16,853 bases of DNA. Source: Prevotellaceae bacterium. GTDB taxonomy: Bacteria; Bacteroidota; Bacteroidia; Bacteroidales; UBA932. A program made the translations under genes and the position numbers. Shown piece after piece: positions 6,694 to 16,665 of this stretch. Positions within the stretch are counted from its first letter, which is position 1, and each line of letters opens with the position of its first letter. The notes beneath the pieces are model-generated. The model worked only from the letters and a program-made list of their open reading frames with translations, was not told the origin of the DNA and searched no databases. Location of the stretch: the NCBI GenBank assembly GCA_031257655.1, contig JAIROF010000036.1, positions 1 through 16,853 on the forward strand, written 5' to 3'.

Positions 6694-7953
6694 TCAGAGT
6701 GAAGAATTGCCTAAAAACCATTTCCATGCCGGCACGATGTCAACATGTTTTTTGCCGTGCTTTTCGGTCAGCTCCGCGTCTTTTGTAACGATAGCTCCGC
6801 GCGGCAGCTTGTAGCGCTCAAGGGCTTCCAAGAGTCCGCCTATTTCACGCTGCCGGTTTTCGGGCGTAAGCTGCTCGCACACTTGAACGGCCTGCACAAT
6901 AGAAGCCCCTTTGCGCAGGATAAAATCGCATTCACGCTTATCCCTATGAAAGTATAGCTCACTTTCGCTATTTCGTCGCTTGAGCTCTATAAACACGGCA
7001 TTTTCGAGGAGCCTGCCGCTATCTCCCGAAAAGGAAAAAGCAACGAGGTTGCGCAATCCGTTGTCTATGGCGTATAATTTTTTGTTAGACACATGCTGTT
7101 TTTTGAGCGAAAAATCATACTTGGAAAGCATATAAAGCAGGTACGCCTCCTCCATGTTGGAGAGATAATCCTTCACCGTAGTGCTACTCTTGAGCTGTAG
7201 CGTTTTAGCCAGATTCTCGTAGCTAAATTCTTTCCCTACATTAGTCATGGCATAGTTTGCCAGCTCACGGAACGCTTTTTTTTCACGTATGGCAAAGCGA
7301 AATAAAACATCCTTATAGAGGATATTATCGTAAAGCATGGTCAAAAAGCTGCGCTCTTTTGTTTTGCAGTAGTAGGGGAATCCGCCATGCAGCAGGTATG
7401 CGTCGAAGGCGTGCAGTATTTTTGCCTGCTTCGTAGTGGTGGTTATATTTTTGGTAGATATTTTGCGCAGCTGCAAATATTCACAGAATGAAAAAGGGTA
7501 AAGCTCTATTTGCCGATACCTTCCGGTAAGATGGGTTCCCAGCTCGCTGCTCAACAGCTTGGAGTTGGAGCCTGTAACAAAAACCTTATAGCCTTCGTCG
7601 TGAACACGCCGGACAAAACGTTCCCACTGCGGCACGTTTTGCACTTCGTCCAAGTAGATGGTTTTAAAGTCGCCCAGCTTTAGCCATAGCAGCATGAGCA
7701 CCGAAAAATCGCTCACATCAAAGCTGATGAGGCGCTCATCGTCAAAGTTGAGGTAGCAAAAGTTTTTATCTTTTGCCGCAAACTGCCTGAGCAAGGTCGA
7801 TTTCCCAGAGCGCCGGATGCCGGTAATTACCACAATCAGCTCCGTTTTGAGGCAGGCCTCATAATCAATTTCACGCGGAACGCTTAAGTCTTGCCTCCTG
7901 AAACGTGCAGATTGCTCATTCACTACTATTTCTAACGTCGATAAGTTGACCAT
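6694..7953 (-). CDS. AAA-type ATPase with C-terminal DUF4143 domain (second, divergent copy)
   Basis: This 419-residue protein has the AAA_14 plus DUF4143 architecture but belongs to a different branch from the ATPase at 275-1408. The Walker A motif GIRRSGKST is at residues 45-53 and Walker B (TIYLDEVQ) at about 98-105. A VTGSNSKLL sensor region and the LTGRYRQIELYPFSF family signature follow. The winged-helix stretch comes next, and the C-terminal part contains a nuclease-fold-like series, ENAVFIELKRR, then RECDFIL, then QVCEQL. The biochemical role of the family is not established. The gene is more A+T-rich than trkH, clpC or gyrA nearby, and is preceded by a long A+T-rich palindromic array that reaches into its promoter. 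The GT2 gene follows 16 nt downstream. The start ATG at 7953 is the first in frame. Confidence 0.9.
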   Translation of the reverse strand: MVNLSTLEIVVNEQSARFRRQDLSVPREIDYEACLKTELIVVITGIRRSGKSTLLRQFAAKDKNFCYLNFDDERLISFDVSDFSVLMLLWLKLGDFKTIYLDEVQNVPQWERFVRRVHDEGYKVFVTGSNSKLLSSELGTHLTGRYRQIELYPFSFCEYLQLRKISTKNITTTTKQAKILHAFDAYLLHGGFPYYCKTKERSFLTMLYDNILYKDVLFRFAIREKKAFRELANYAMTNVGKEFSYENLAKTLQLKSSTTVKDYLSNMEEAYLLYMLSKYDFSLKKQHVSNKKLYAIDNGLRNLVAFSFSGDSGRLLENAVFIELKRRNSESELYFHRDKRECDFILRKGASIVQAVQVCEQLTPENRQREIGGLLEALERYKLPRGAIVTKDAELTEKHGKKHVDIVPAWKWFLGNSSL

Positions 7954-8004
7954 ACGTATTATTGTTATTATTATTTACGTATTACTACTACCAATAATAT
8001 TCTG

Positions 8005-8012
8005 CAAATATA
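8005..8012 (-). promoter_or_regulatory. Candidate -7 element for the second ATPase gene
   Basis: On the minus strand the sequence reads TATATTTG, an exact TAnnTTTG match, about 50 bp before the ATG at 7953. A TTTG lies further upstream (8026-8029) but at 13 bp, shorter than the usual 19-21 bp spacing. The element lies at the degenerate left edge of the palindromic array, which would allow control by whatever binds the array. Confidence 0.4.
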
Positions 8013-8227
8013 CATATTAATACCGCAAATAAAAAATAATTATTGATATTTATAATAGGAATATTTGTATTATATCAGCATTACTAATATGGATAATTAT
8101 TATTTATCCACATTACCAATAGGAATATTTTCTATTTATCTGGATTATTAATATGGATAATTTCTATTTATTCATATTACTAATGTGGATAATTTTCATT
8201 TACTCGCATTATTAATATAGATAATTC

Positions 8228-8453
8228 GGCTAATTCCTTTTTTGAGGTGCTATGAAAAGATCTGCGCCGAACTCCGCTTCGGTTTCTCACTGCATTACCA
8301 ATGACAGAAAGTCTCGCTCCGTCATTGGTAGCAAAGCGGAGGAACCGGAGCAAAGCGGAGCCAATCCCCCACCATACTACCGTCTCGTGTGGGAGAAGTG
8401 ATAGGAGATTGGCTATACAAACTTTTCATAGCACCTCAAAAAAAGAATTAGCC
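8228..8453. mobile_element. 226-bp MITE-like element with 32-bp terminal inverted repeats
   Basis: The ends 8228-8259 and 8422-8453 are reverse complements over 32 bp with a single mismatch; they begin GGCTAATTC and end facing inward at ATGAAAAG. The interior is higher in G+C than the array around it and highly structured. TACCAATGAC (8296-8305) pairs with GTCATTGGTA (8321-8330), and AGCCAATC (8359-8366) pairs with GATTGGCT (8407-8414), with CCCAC/GTGGG nested inside. There is no convincing ORF, so it would be non-autonomous. It interrupts the 32-bp palindromic array. The bases immediately outside (8220-8227 and 8454-8461) do not match, so no target duplication is visible. A structured RNA is an alternative reading. 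Confidence 0.75.
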
Positions 8454-8826
8454 AAAAATATCTATTTATTCGCATTGGTAATATGGATAATCTATATTTA
8501 TCCGTATTAGTAATACGGATAATTTATATTTATCCGTATTAGTAATGTGCTAATCTGTATTTATTCATATTAGCAATATGAATAATATCTATTTATCAGC
8601 ATTAGCAATGTGGATAATTCCAATTTATTTGTATTATAAATATTGATAATTTCCATTTATCCATTGCTATAATAATGGTATGGTAACGCAAATATTGTCA
8701 CACTTTGTGCGATATAGCTTTGTGTATTTGCTTATTAGGGATGGATGCCATTATGCAGCTATTAGCGCGACCTAAACGAATATAACCACAGAGCGAAGTG
8801 TGAGAAATGAAGCAGAATTGATATAT

Positions 8827-10266
8827 TTACCTCCAGTAGCGGTAGTAGAAAAGCATTAGCACGCCGTATATTTCCAAGCGCCCGACGATCATGGCAACGG
8901 TGCATACGATTTTTGCAAAAATGGAAAAACCGCTGTAGTTGCCCAACGAGTATATTTCGCCGTAGCCCGGCCCAACGTTGCTCAGGGCGGTAACGGCTGC
9001 CGAAAAGCTCGTCAGCAAGTCCAAACCGGAGAGTAGCAGCAGGAGCGTGACAATAAACGCTATCAGCATGTACAGCACGATGAACAAGGATGCTGCCGAC
9101 ACCACGCCTTCGTCCATAGAAATGCCCCTGAGACGCACGGAAACAATAGCGTTGGGATGTAGCATTCTGCGAATATTCGCCACAAAGGCTTTATAGAATA
9201 TAAGCACCCTGTCGGCCTTTATGCCGCCCGACGTGGAGCCTGCGCAGCCGCACTGCAGCATGAAGAAAAAGGAAAGTACAATGGCAAAGGATGGCCATAA
9301 GGCGTTGCTGCTCGCCGCAAAACCGGTGGTAGTGGCGATGGAGGTCAGCTGAAATGCGGCCTCGCGAAAAGCCTGTAGCCACGAGGTGTAGCCGCCGGAG
9401 CTTATCAGGCTGACGGTGGTAAGCAGTATCCCCACCGCAAGCGCGCAGACAAAGTAGCGTACTACCGGAGAGTTGAGCAGCGGCGTAAACTTTTTCATGA
9501 TAGATACGTACAGCAGCCCGAAGTTAATGCCCGAAATCACCATAAACACTATGAGAATAGCCTCAATGAGCGGGCTGTTGTAGTACATGATGCTGGCGTT
9601 TCGGGTGCTGAACCCTCCGGTGGCAACGGTAGAGAACGCATGGTTTACAGCGTCAAACAGGCTCATTCCGGAAACCCAGAGGAGCACCGCAAGCGTTACC
9701 GTAAGCCCTACGTACACGTTGAGGATGACGCGCACAATTTTTTGCGTGCTGTAGTTGGCGTCTTCGTGCTTTACCGATGCCTGCGTGCGCGACAAGCGAA
9801 TTTTGGCGCTGCCTACGGAGGGAAGCACAAGCAGCGTGAACACCACAACGCCAACGCCGCCAATCCATTGGGTTGCCGAGCGCCAAAAGAGCAGGCCATA
9901 CGGCAGCGTTTCTACCTCCTGAAGTGCGCTTGCGCCGGTGGTGGTGTACCCCGATACGCTCTCAAACCACGCGTTGGAAACCGAAAAAACATCGCCGTAC
10001 AAAATGTAGGGTAGCATGCCGAACAGGCAGCTGACGCACCACCCCAGCACAACAATCAGGTAGCCTTCGCGCGTGTTGATTTCTATTTCGGGAGGAACAA
10101 ATATGAACGGAAAGATGCCTACAATAAACGCAGTGACGGCCGACAGCAAAAGCGGCGTAAACGCCGCATCGCGATAAATGAACGAAACACCCGCCGAGAG
10201 GCACAGAAAAATGGCGTTGAGCAGGAGTGCAAGCCCAACATAACGGGCAACAACAGCAGGCCTCAT
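8827..10266 (-). CDS. trkH: Trk-type potassium uptake protein TrkH
   Basis: This 479-residue inner-membrane protein is the ion-conducting subunit of Trk/Ktr potassium uptake. The four half-membrane pore loops are visible in order: TTTGAS at residues 108-113, VATGGF at 214-219, ATTTGF at 311-316 and VGPGYG at 431-436. Each has the filter glycine and is separated from the next by paired hydrophobic helices, as in the 2TM-P-2TM repeats of the family. Length is typical for TrkH. The ATG at 10266 overlaps the stop of the upstream sensor-like gene as ATGA, so translation is probably coupled. The usual cytoplasmic gating partner TrkA is not encoded in this window and would have to lie elsewhere. No terminator is recognised after the stop at 8827. 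Confidence 0.95.
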   Translation of the reverse strand: MRPAVVARYVGLALLLNAIFLCLSAGVSFIYRDAAFTPLLLSAVTAFIVGIFPFIFVPPEIEINTREGYLIVVLGWCVSCLFGMLPYILYGDVFSVSNAWFESVSGYTTTGASALQEVETLPYGLLFWRSATQWIGGVGVVVFTLLVLPSVGSAKIRLSRTQASVKHEDANYSTQKIVRVILNVYVGLTVTLAVLLWVSGMSLFDAVNHAFSTVATGGFSTRNASIMYYNSPLIEAILIVFMVISGINFGLLYVSIMKKFTPLLNSPVVRYFVCALAVGILLTTVSLISSGGYTSWLQAFREAAFQLTSIATTTGFAASSNALWPSFAIVLSFFFMLQCGCAGSTSGGIKADRVLIFYKAFVANIRRMLHPNAIVSVRLRGISMDEGVVSAASLFIVLYMLIAFIVTLLLLLSGLDLLTSFSAAVTALSNVGPGYGEIYSLGNYSGFSIFAKIVCTVAMIVGRLEIYGVLMLFYYRYWR

Positions 10267-11045
10267 GCTCCCTCCGCTTTACCCGACTTTTTAACCTGCG
10301 CCACCAGCGCGGTAATGGCGCTGTGGAGCTCTTCCATTTCGTCGCCCGGCTCCACGCTAACCCGGAATGGCGACTTGTACTCCACCGTATTTTCTACGGC
10401 TCGCGTTATCCGTATCAGCGGGTTTACAAAGTAGTGCATGATAAAGTAGTTGAACATCACGATGAGCACTACCCCTGCAAATACGGCAATGATGCAGGGC
10501 ATTACCGTGCGGTAGCGATTTTGCTCTATGGCCGCCGCATTTTTGTTCAGCTCGCGCTGGTTGAGCGCTACGATGCCGGCCAGGCGGTGCATCAGCCGGC
10601 GGTGCGCCGGTGCAAAGGTCATAAAGTAGGCGTCCTGACGCTTTGCGCTGTCGCCGAGCAAGAGGAGGCTGCTCACGGCGGCGTGCAGCGGGGAAAACAG
10701 ATTTTCAATGCCTGCCAACGCTTCAGGATTTCCCTGCATGCATAGCTCCAACTCGTTGGGGTGCTCCAGCAGCTTTGCCGCCAGCGAATCGGACGACGCC
10801 AGCGCTGGTATTGCCGTGTCGTTGCCGCTAAACGTGAACTCCTGCGCGGCGTAGCTGACGCGCTGCACCATATTCAGCAGCTCCTGTGAGGCGGCCAGGT
10901 TGCTCACGTTGCTGGTAATTATCCCCGACACGGAGGTGCGCATGCGCACCAGCTCGTATATGGAGATAACGCCCGACACGGTGAGCAGCAGCAGCAGCAC
11001 CATAAACCCAAGGGTTATCTTCCCCTTAATACCTAACTTTTTCAT
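10263..11045 (-). CDS. Two-helix membrane sensor protein ending in a HAMP domain, no output domain
   Basis: This 260-residue protein has a basic N-terminus and a first membrane helix at about residues 8-28. A periplasmic helical domain of about 150 residues follows, resembling the four-helix-bundle input domain of chemoreceptors and sensor kinases. A second membrane helix lies at about 182-203. A HAMP-like module runs from about 204 to 255, with the conserved NPL proline (Pro209), a GDEM start of the second amphipathic helix at 234-237, and heptad-like spacing. The chain stops there: no kinase, methyl-accepting, cyclase or GGDEF domain follows. It lies 27 bp behind clpC and overlaps trkH by 4 nt, so it likely acts with TrkH or an unlinked partner. 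The domain assignment comes from pattern reading. The function is inferred. Confidence 0.75.
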   Translation of the reverse strand: MKKLGIKGKITLGFMVLLLLLTVSGVISIYELVRMRTSVSGIITSNVSNLAASQELLNMVQRVSYAAQEFTFSGNDTAIPALASSDSLAAKLLEHPNELELCMQGNPEALAGIENLFSPLHAAVSSLLLLGDSAKRQDAYFMTFAPAHRRLMHRLAGIVALNQRELNKNAAAIEQNRYRTVMPCIIAVFAGVVLIVMFNYFIMHYFVNPLIRITRAVENTVEYKSPFRVSVEPGDEMEELHSAITALVAQVKKSGKAEGA

Positions 11046-11072
11046 TTTTCATGCTGTGGCAATCACCTGATT

Positions 11073-13703
<2,631 letters not shown>

Positions 13704-14018
13704 TTGTTGTTATGTAAGTTAAAGTGGCTAACAGGTGAAAATAAATTGGGGCAGCAGCCACACCGGTTTTTATGGGGTTTTGTGGGGTTGGGGCTTCAAA
13801 ATTCATGCCTGCGCCAATTTGTCAGATTAACCGAAAATCAGCTTAACCGAAAAATCGGGTAAAGGTATCTAACTTTTAGATATGAAATACCCCTGCGCAT
13901 GTAGTTTTAGATTATTTAATGGGCGTTGTTGATAAAAAATCGGCACGGAATGTGCGGCGTTCGGGAAGAATATAGTAATTTAGCGAAATTTTTGTAATAC
14001 TGCAAGATATACATAATT
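13704..14018. promoter_or_regulatory. clpC-gyrA divergent intergenic region
   Basis: These 315 bp separate two divergent genes and should hold both promoters, but no exact TAnnTTTG element was found on either strand. The nearest are TAATTTAG (13976-13983, +) for gyrA and GAATTTTG on the minus strand (13797-13804) for clpC, each with one mismatch. An 11-bp direct repeat TTAACCGAAAA occurs at 13827-13837 and 13843-13853, spaced 16 bp. A 7-bp perfect hairpin TATCTAA/TTAGATA with a 3-nt loop lies at 13866-13882. Either could be a regulator site. No RNA gene or ORF was recognised. Confidence 0.35.
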
Positions 14019-16556
14019 ATGGCAGAAATAGAGGGCGAAAAGATTGTTCCGGTCAATATAGAGGAAATAATGAAATCATCGTACATTGACTACTCGATGT
14101 CGGTGATAGTTTCGCGCGCGCTACCAGACGTGCGCGACGGGTTGAAGCCGGTGCATCGGCGCGTGCTGTACGGAATGTCGGAGCTGGGGCTATCATCAGG
14201 GTCGGCGCATAAGAAATCGGCAAGAATTGTCGGCGAAGTGATGGGTAAGTTCCACCCGCACGGGGACAGCAGCGTGTACTACGCAATGGTGCGGATGGCG
14301 CAGTGGTGGAGCCTTCGCTACATGATGGTGGACGGACAGGGAAACTTTGGCTCGCGCGACGGCGACGCGGTGGCCGCCATGCGGTACACCGAAGCCCGGT
14401 TGCGCAAAATAGCGGAGGAAATGCTCCTCGACATCGATAAAAACACGGTGGATCTGTCGCCCAACTTCGACGACAGCCTCTCCGAGCCAACGGTACTCCC
14501 CTCCAAAATACCCATGCTGCTGGTCAACGGCGCCTCGGGCATTGCCGTGGGCATGGCGACCAACATGCCGCCCCACAACCTGGGCGAAGCCGTGAACGCC
14601 ATTTGCGCCTACATCGACAACAACGACATCGCTACCGACGAGCTGATGCACCACATCAAAGGCCCCGACTTCCCCACCGGCGGCATCATCTACGGCGTGC
14701 AGGGCATCAAAGAAGCGTACGAAACGGGCAAAGGGCGCGTGGTAATTCGGGCAAAAACCGAAATTGAAGTCAGCGACAGCGGGCGCGAAACTATCGTCAT
14801 CACCGAGCTGCCCTACATGGTAAGCCCGGCCTCGCTGGTGGAAAAAATAGCGCACCTCGCCGAAGAAAAGATTATCGACGGAATATCCTACGTCAACGAC
14901 GAATCGGACAGGACGAACATCACGCGCGTGGTCATCAAGCTGCGAAAAGAAGCGGTGGCCAACATCGTCCTCAACCACCTGTTCAAGCACACCGACATGC
15001 AGTCGAGCTTCTCCATCAACAGCATTGCGCTGGTGGACGGCAGGCCCCTCCTGCTGCCGCTCAAAAAGCAAATAGAGTGCTTTGTAAAGCACCGGCACGA
15101 GGTGGTGGTGCGCCGCGCCCAGTTTGACCTCGGCAAAGCCATGGAGCGCCTCCACATCCTCGAAGGGCTGCTCAAGGCGATTGACCACATCGACGAGGTG
15201 ATAGCCATCATCCGCTCCAGCCAAACGCCCGACGAGGCCATCAACAACCTGACAGCCAGCTTTGAGCTGGACGAGGTGCAGGCGCGCGCCATCGTAGATA
15301 TGCGCCTGCGCGCCCTTACAGGGCTGGAGCGCGGTAAGCTGCAAGCCGAATTTGACGAGCTGACGAAGCTGGTGGCCGACCTCAACGAATTTTTGGCGAG
15401 CAAAGACCTCCAAATGAACCTCATTAAGGAGGAGCTCATCGACATAAAAAAGCGCTTCGACGACGGCCGCAAAACAGAGATAGTGTACACCTCGGAGGAG
15501 TTTAACCCGGAAGATTTTTACGCCGACGAAGATGTGGTAATTACCATTTCGCACTTAGGCTACATCAAGCGGACGCCGCTCAACGAGTACCACACGCAAA
15601 ACCGCGGCGGCGTTGGCGCCAAAGGCGCTTCCGCACGCGACGAAGATTTCATAGAGCATATTTTTTCGGCAACCATGCACAACACCATGCTGTTCTTTAC
15701 CGAAAAAGGGAAGTGCTACTGGCTTAAGGTGTACGAAATCCCCGAAGGGAACAGAACGAACAAGGGGCGCGCCATACAGAACATCATCAACCTTGAGCGC
15801 GACGATAAGGTAAAAGCCTACATCAACGTAAAAACGCTTGAGGATAAAGACTACATCGACAACCACTACATCGTGCTCTGCACCAAGGGTGGCGTCATAA
15901 AAAAGACGGTGCTGGAGCAGTACTCCCGCCCGCGCCAGAACGGCGTGATTGCCATCAACGTCAAGGACGGCGACCAGCTGCTCGAGGCCAAGCTCACCAA
16001 CGGCAGCAACGAAATTATCCTCGCCGCCCGCCACGGAAAGGCGCTGCGCTTCAACGAAAGCAAGGTGCGCTCCATTGGGCGTACAGGCTCCGGAGTGCGC
16101 GGCATGCTTATCGGCGAAACCGACGAGGTGGTGGGCATGGTGTGCGTGGCGGACGAAAAAGGAGAGATACTTGTAGTGTCGGAAAATGGCTACGGAAAAC
16201 GCTCGGAGCTGTCCGCCTACCGCATCACCAACCGCGGCGGTAAAGGCGTGAAAACGCTCGAGATTACCGAAAAAACCGGCAACCTCATCGCCATAAAAGA
16301 CGTAACGGACGAAAACGATTTGATGATTATCAACAAATCGGGCATTACCATTCGCGTTCCGGTGTCCGAAATTCGGACGTATGGCCGCGTGGCGCAGGGT
16401 GTGAAGCTCATTAAGCTGCGCGACGGCGACGCCATTGCTGCCGTTGCCAAGGTCAACAAAAGCGAGGAGGAAGAAGCCGTAGCGGCTGCCGCTGTTCCCT
16501 CGGAAACAGAAGCCCAACCTCCGGCAGCGGAGAGCGCAGAAGGTGGCGAAAATTAG
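14019..16556 (+). CDS. gyrA: DNA gyrase subunit A
   Basis: This 845-residue subunit does the breakage and reunion step of type IIA topoisomerase, which introduces negative supercoils with GyrB. The catalytic tyrosine is Tyr123 in AAMRYTE. The quinolone-contact region reads HPHGDSSVYY at residues 79-88, with Ser84 in the place of E. coli Ser83 and Tyr88 in the place of Asp87. A coiled-coil gate lies around 365-490, and the C-terminal beta-pinwheel follows with a GyrA-box-like QNRGGVG at 527-533. The presence of that box favours GyrA over ParC. The C-terminus ends in an acidic, alanine- and proline-rich tail (about 816-845). The ATG at 14019 is followed at once by the conserved EEIMKSSYIDYSMSVI block. 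The gene is divergent from clpC, and its own terminator candidate follows. Confidence 0.96.
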   Translation: MAEIEGEKIVPVNIEEIMKSSYIDYSMSVIVSRALPDVRDGLKPVHRRVLYGMSELGLSSGSAHKKSARIVGEVMGKFHPHGDSSVYYAMVRMAQWWSLRYMMVDGQGNFGSRDGDAVAAMRYTEARLRKIAEEMLLDIDKNTVDLSPNFDDSLSEPTVLPSKIPMLLVNGASGIAVGMATNMPPHNLGEAVNAICAYIDNNDIATDELMHHIKGPDFPTGGIIYGVQGIKEAYETGKGRVVIRAKTEIEVSDSGRETIVITELPYMVSPASLVEKIAHLAEEKIIDGISYVNDESDRTNITRVVIKLRKEAVANIVLNHLFKHTDMQSSFSINSIALVDGRPLLLPLKKQIECFVKHRHEVVVRRAQFDLGKAMERLHILEGLLKAIDHIDEVIAIIRSSQTPDEAINNLTASFELDEVQARAIVDMRLRALTGLERGKLQAEFDELTKLVADLNEFLASKDLQMNLIKEELIDIKKRFDDGRKTEIVYTSEEFNPEDFYADEDVVITISHLGYIKRTPLNEYHTQNRGGVGAKGASARDEDFIEHIFSATMHNTMLFFTEKGKCYWLKVYEIPEGNRTNKGRAIQNIINLERDDKVKAYINVKTLEDKDYIDNHYIVLCTKGGVIKKTVLEQYSRPRQNGVIAINVKDGDQLLEAKLTNGSNEIILAARHGKALRFNESKVRSIGRTGSGVRGMLIGETDEVVGMVCVADEKGEILVVSENGYGKRSELSAYRITNRGGKGVKTLEITEKTGNLIAIKDVTDENDLMIINKSGITIRVPVSEIRTYGRVAQGVKLIKLRDGDAIAAVAKVNKSEEEEAVAAAAVPSETEAQPPAAESAEGGEN

Positions 16557-16561
16557 CTCGC

Positions 16562-16589
16562 GGTTTACCATCGTGGCAACCACCTTTTT
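16562..16589 (+). terminator. Candidate intrinsic terminator after gyrA
   Basis: GGTT and CCA (16562-16570, two unpaired bases between) pair with TGG and AACC (16574-16581, one unpaired base between) around a TCG loop. TTTTT follows at 16585-16589 after a short ACC gap. The stem is short and has an internal loop, so termination may be incomplete. Confidence 0.35.
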
Positions 16590-16665
16590 GCGTTAGCGTT
16601 TTTCAGGTGTAAGCAAACTACATATCCATACAACGTGACCGGTAAAAACGTAAAATAAAGCAACC

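Larger units (their letters stand above)
7985..8680. repeat. Array of about twelve degenerate 32-bp palindromic units, A+T-rich
   Basis: Units of the form TTATCCGTATTA-N-TAATAYGGATAA recur. Corresponding GG positions lie at 8058, 8091, 8122, 8155, 8187 and 8219, then, after an inserted element, at 8485, 8517, 8549, 8580, 8612 and 8644 (some degenerate), giving steps of 31-33 and mostly 32 bp. The unit at 8498-8522 is a perfect palindrome with 12-bp arms around one central base. Units weaken outward on both sides, so the edges are approximate. Three exact TTATCCACA nonamers occur: 8104-8112 (+), 8184-8192 (-) and 8609-8617 (-). No coding potential is seen. The array lies upstream of the ATPase at 6694-7953 and downstream of trkH. 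Confidence 0.85.

Noticed and set aside
8301..8510. 69-codon plus-strand ORF
   Set aside because: It starts inside the inverted-repeat element and reads out into the A+T-rich palindromic array; no start signal or domain is seen.
8715..8722. Plus-strand TAGCTTTG promoter motif
   Set aside because: It matches TAnnTTTG, but no plus-strand gene follows; trkH lies there on the opposite strand. A chance match is likely, though an unseen antisense RNA cannot be excluded.
14196..16583. Long minus-strand ORFs (452 and 342 codons) opposite gyrA
   Set aside because: They mirror the gyrA codons, have no family features, and lie entirely under a well-supported gene except for the last few codons.
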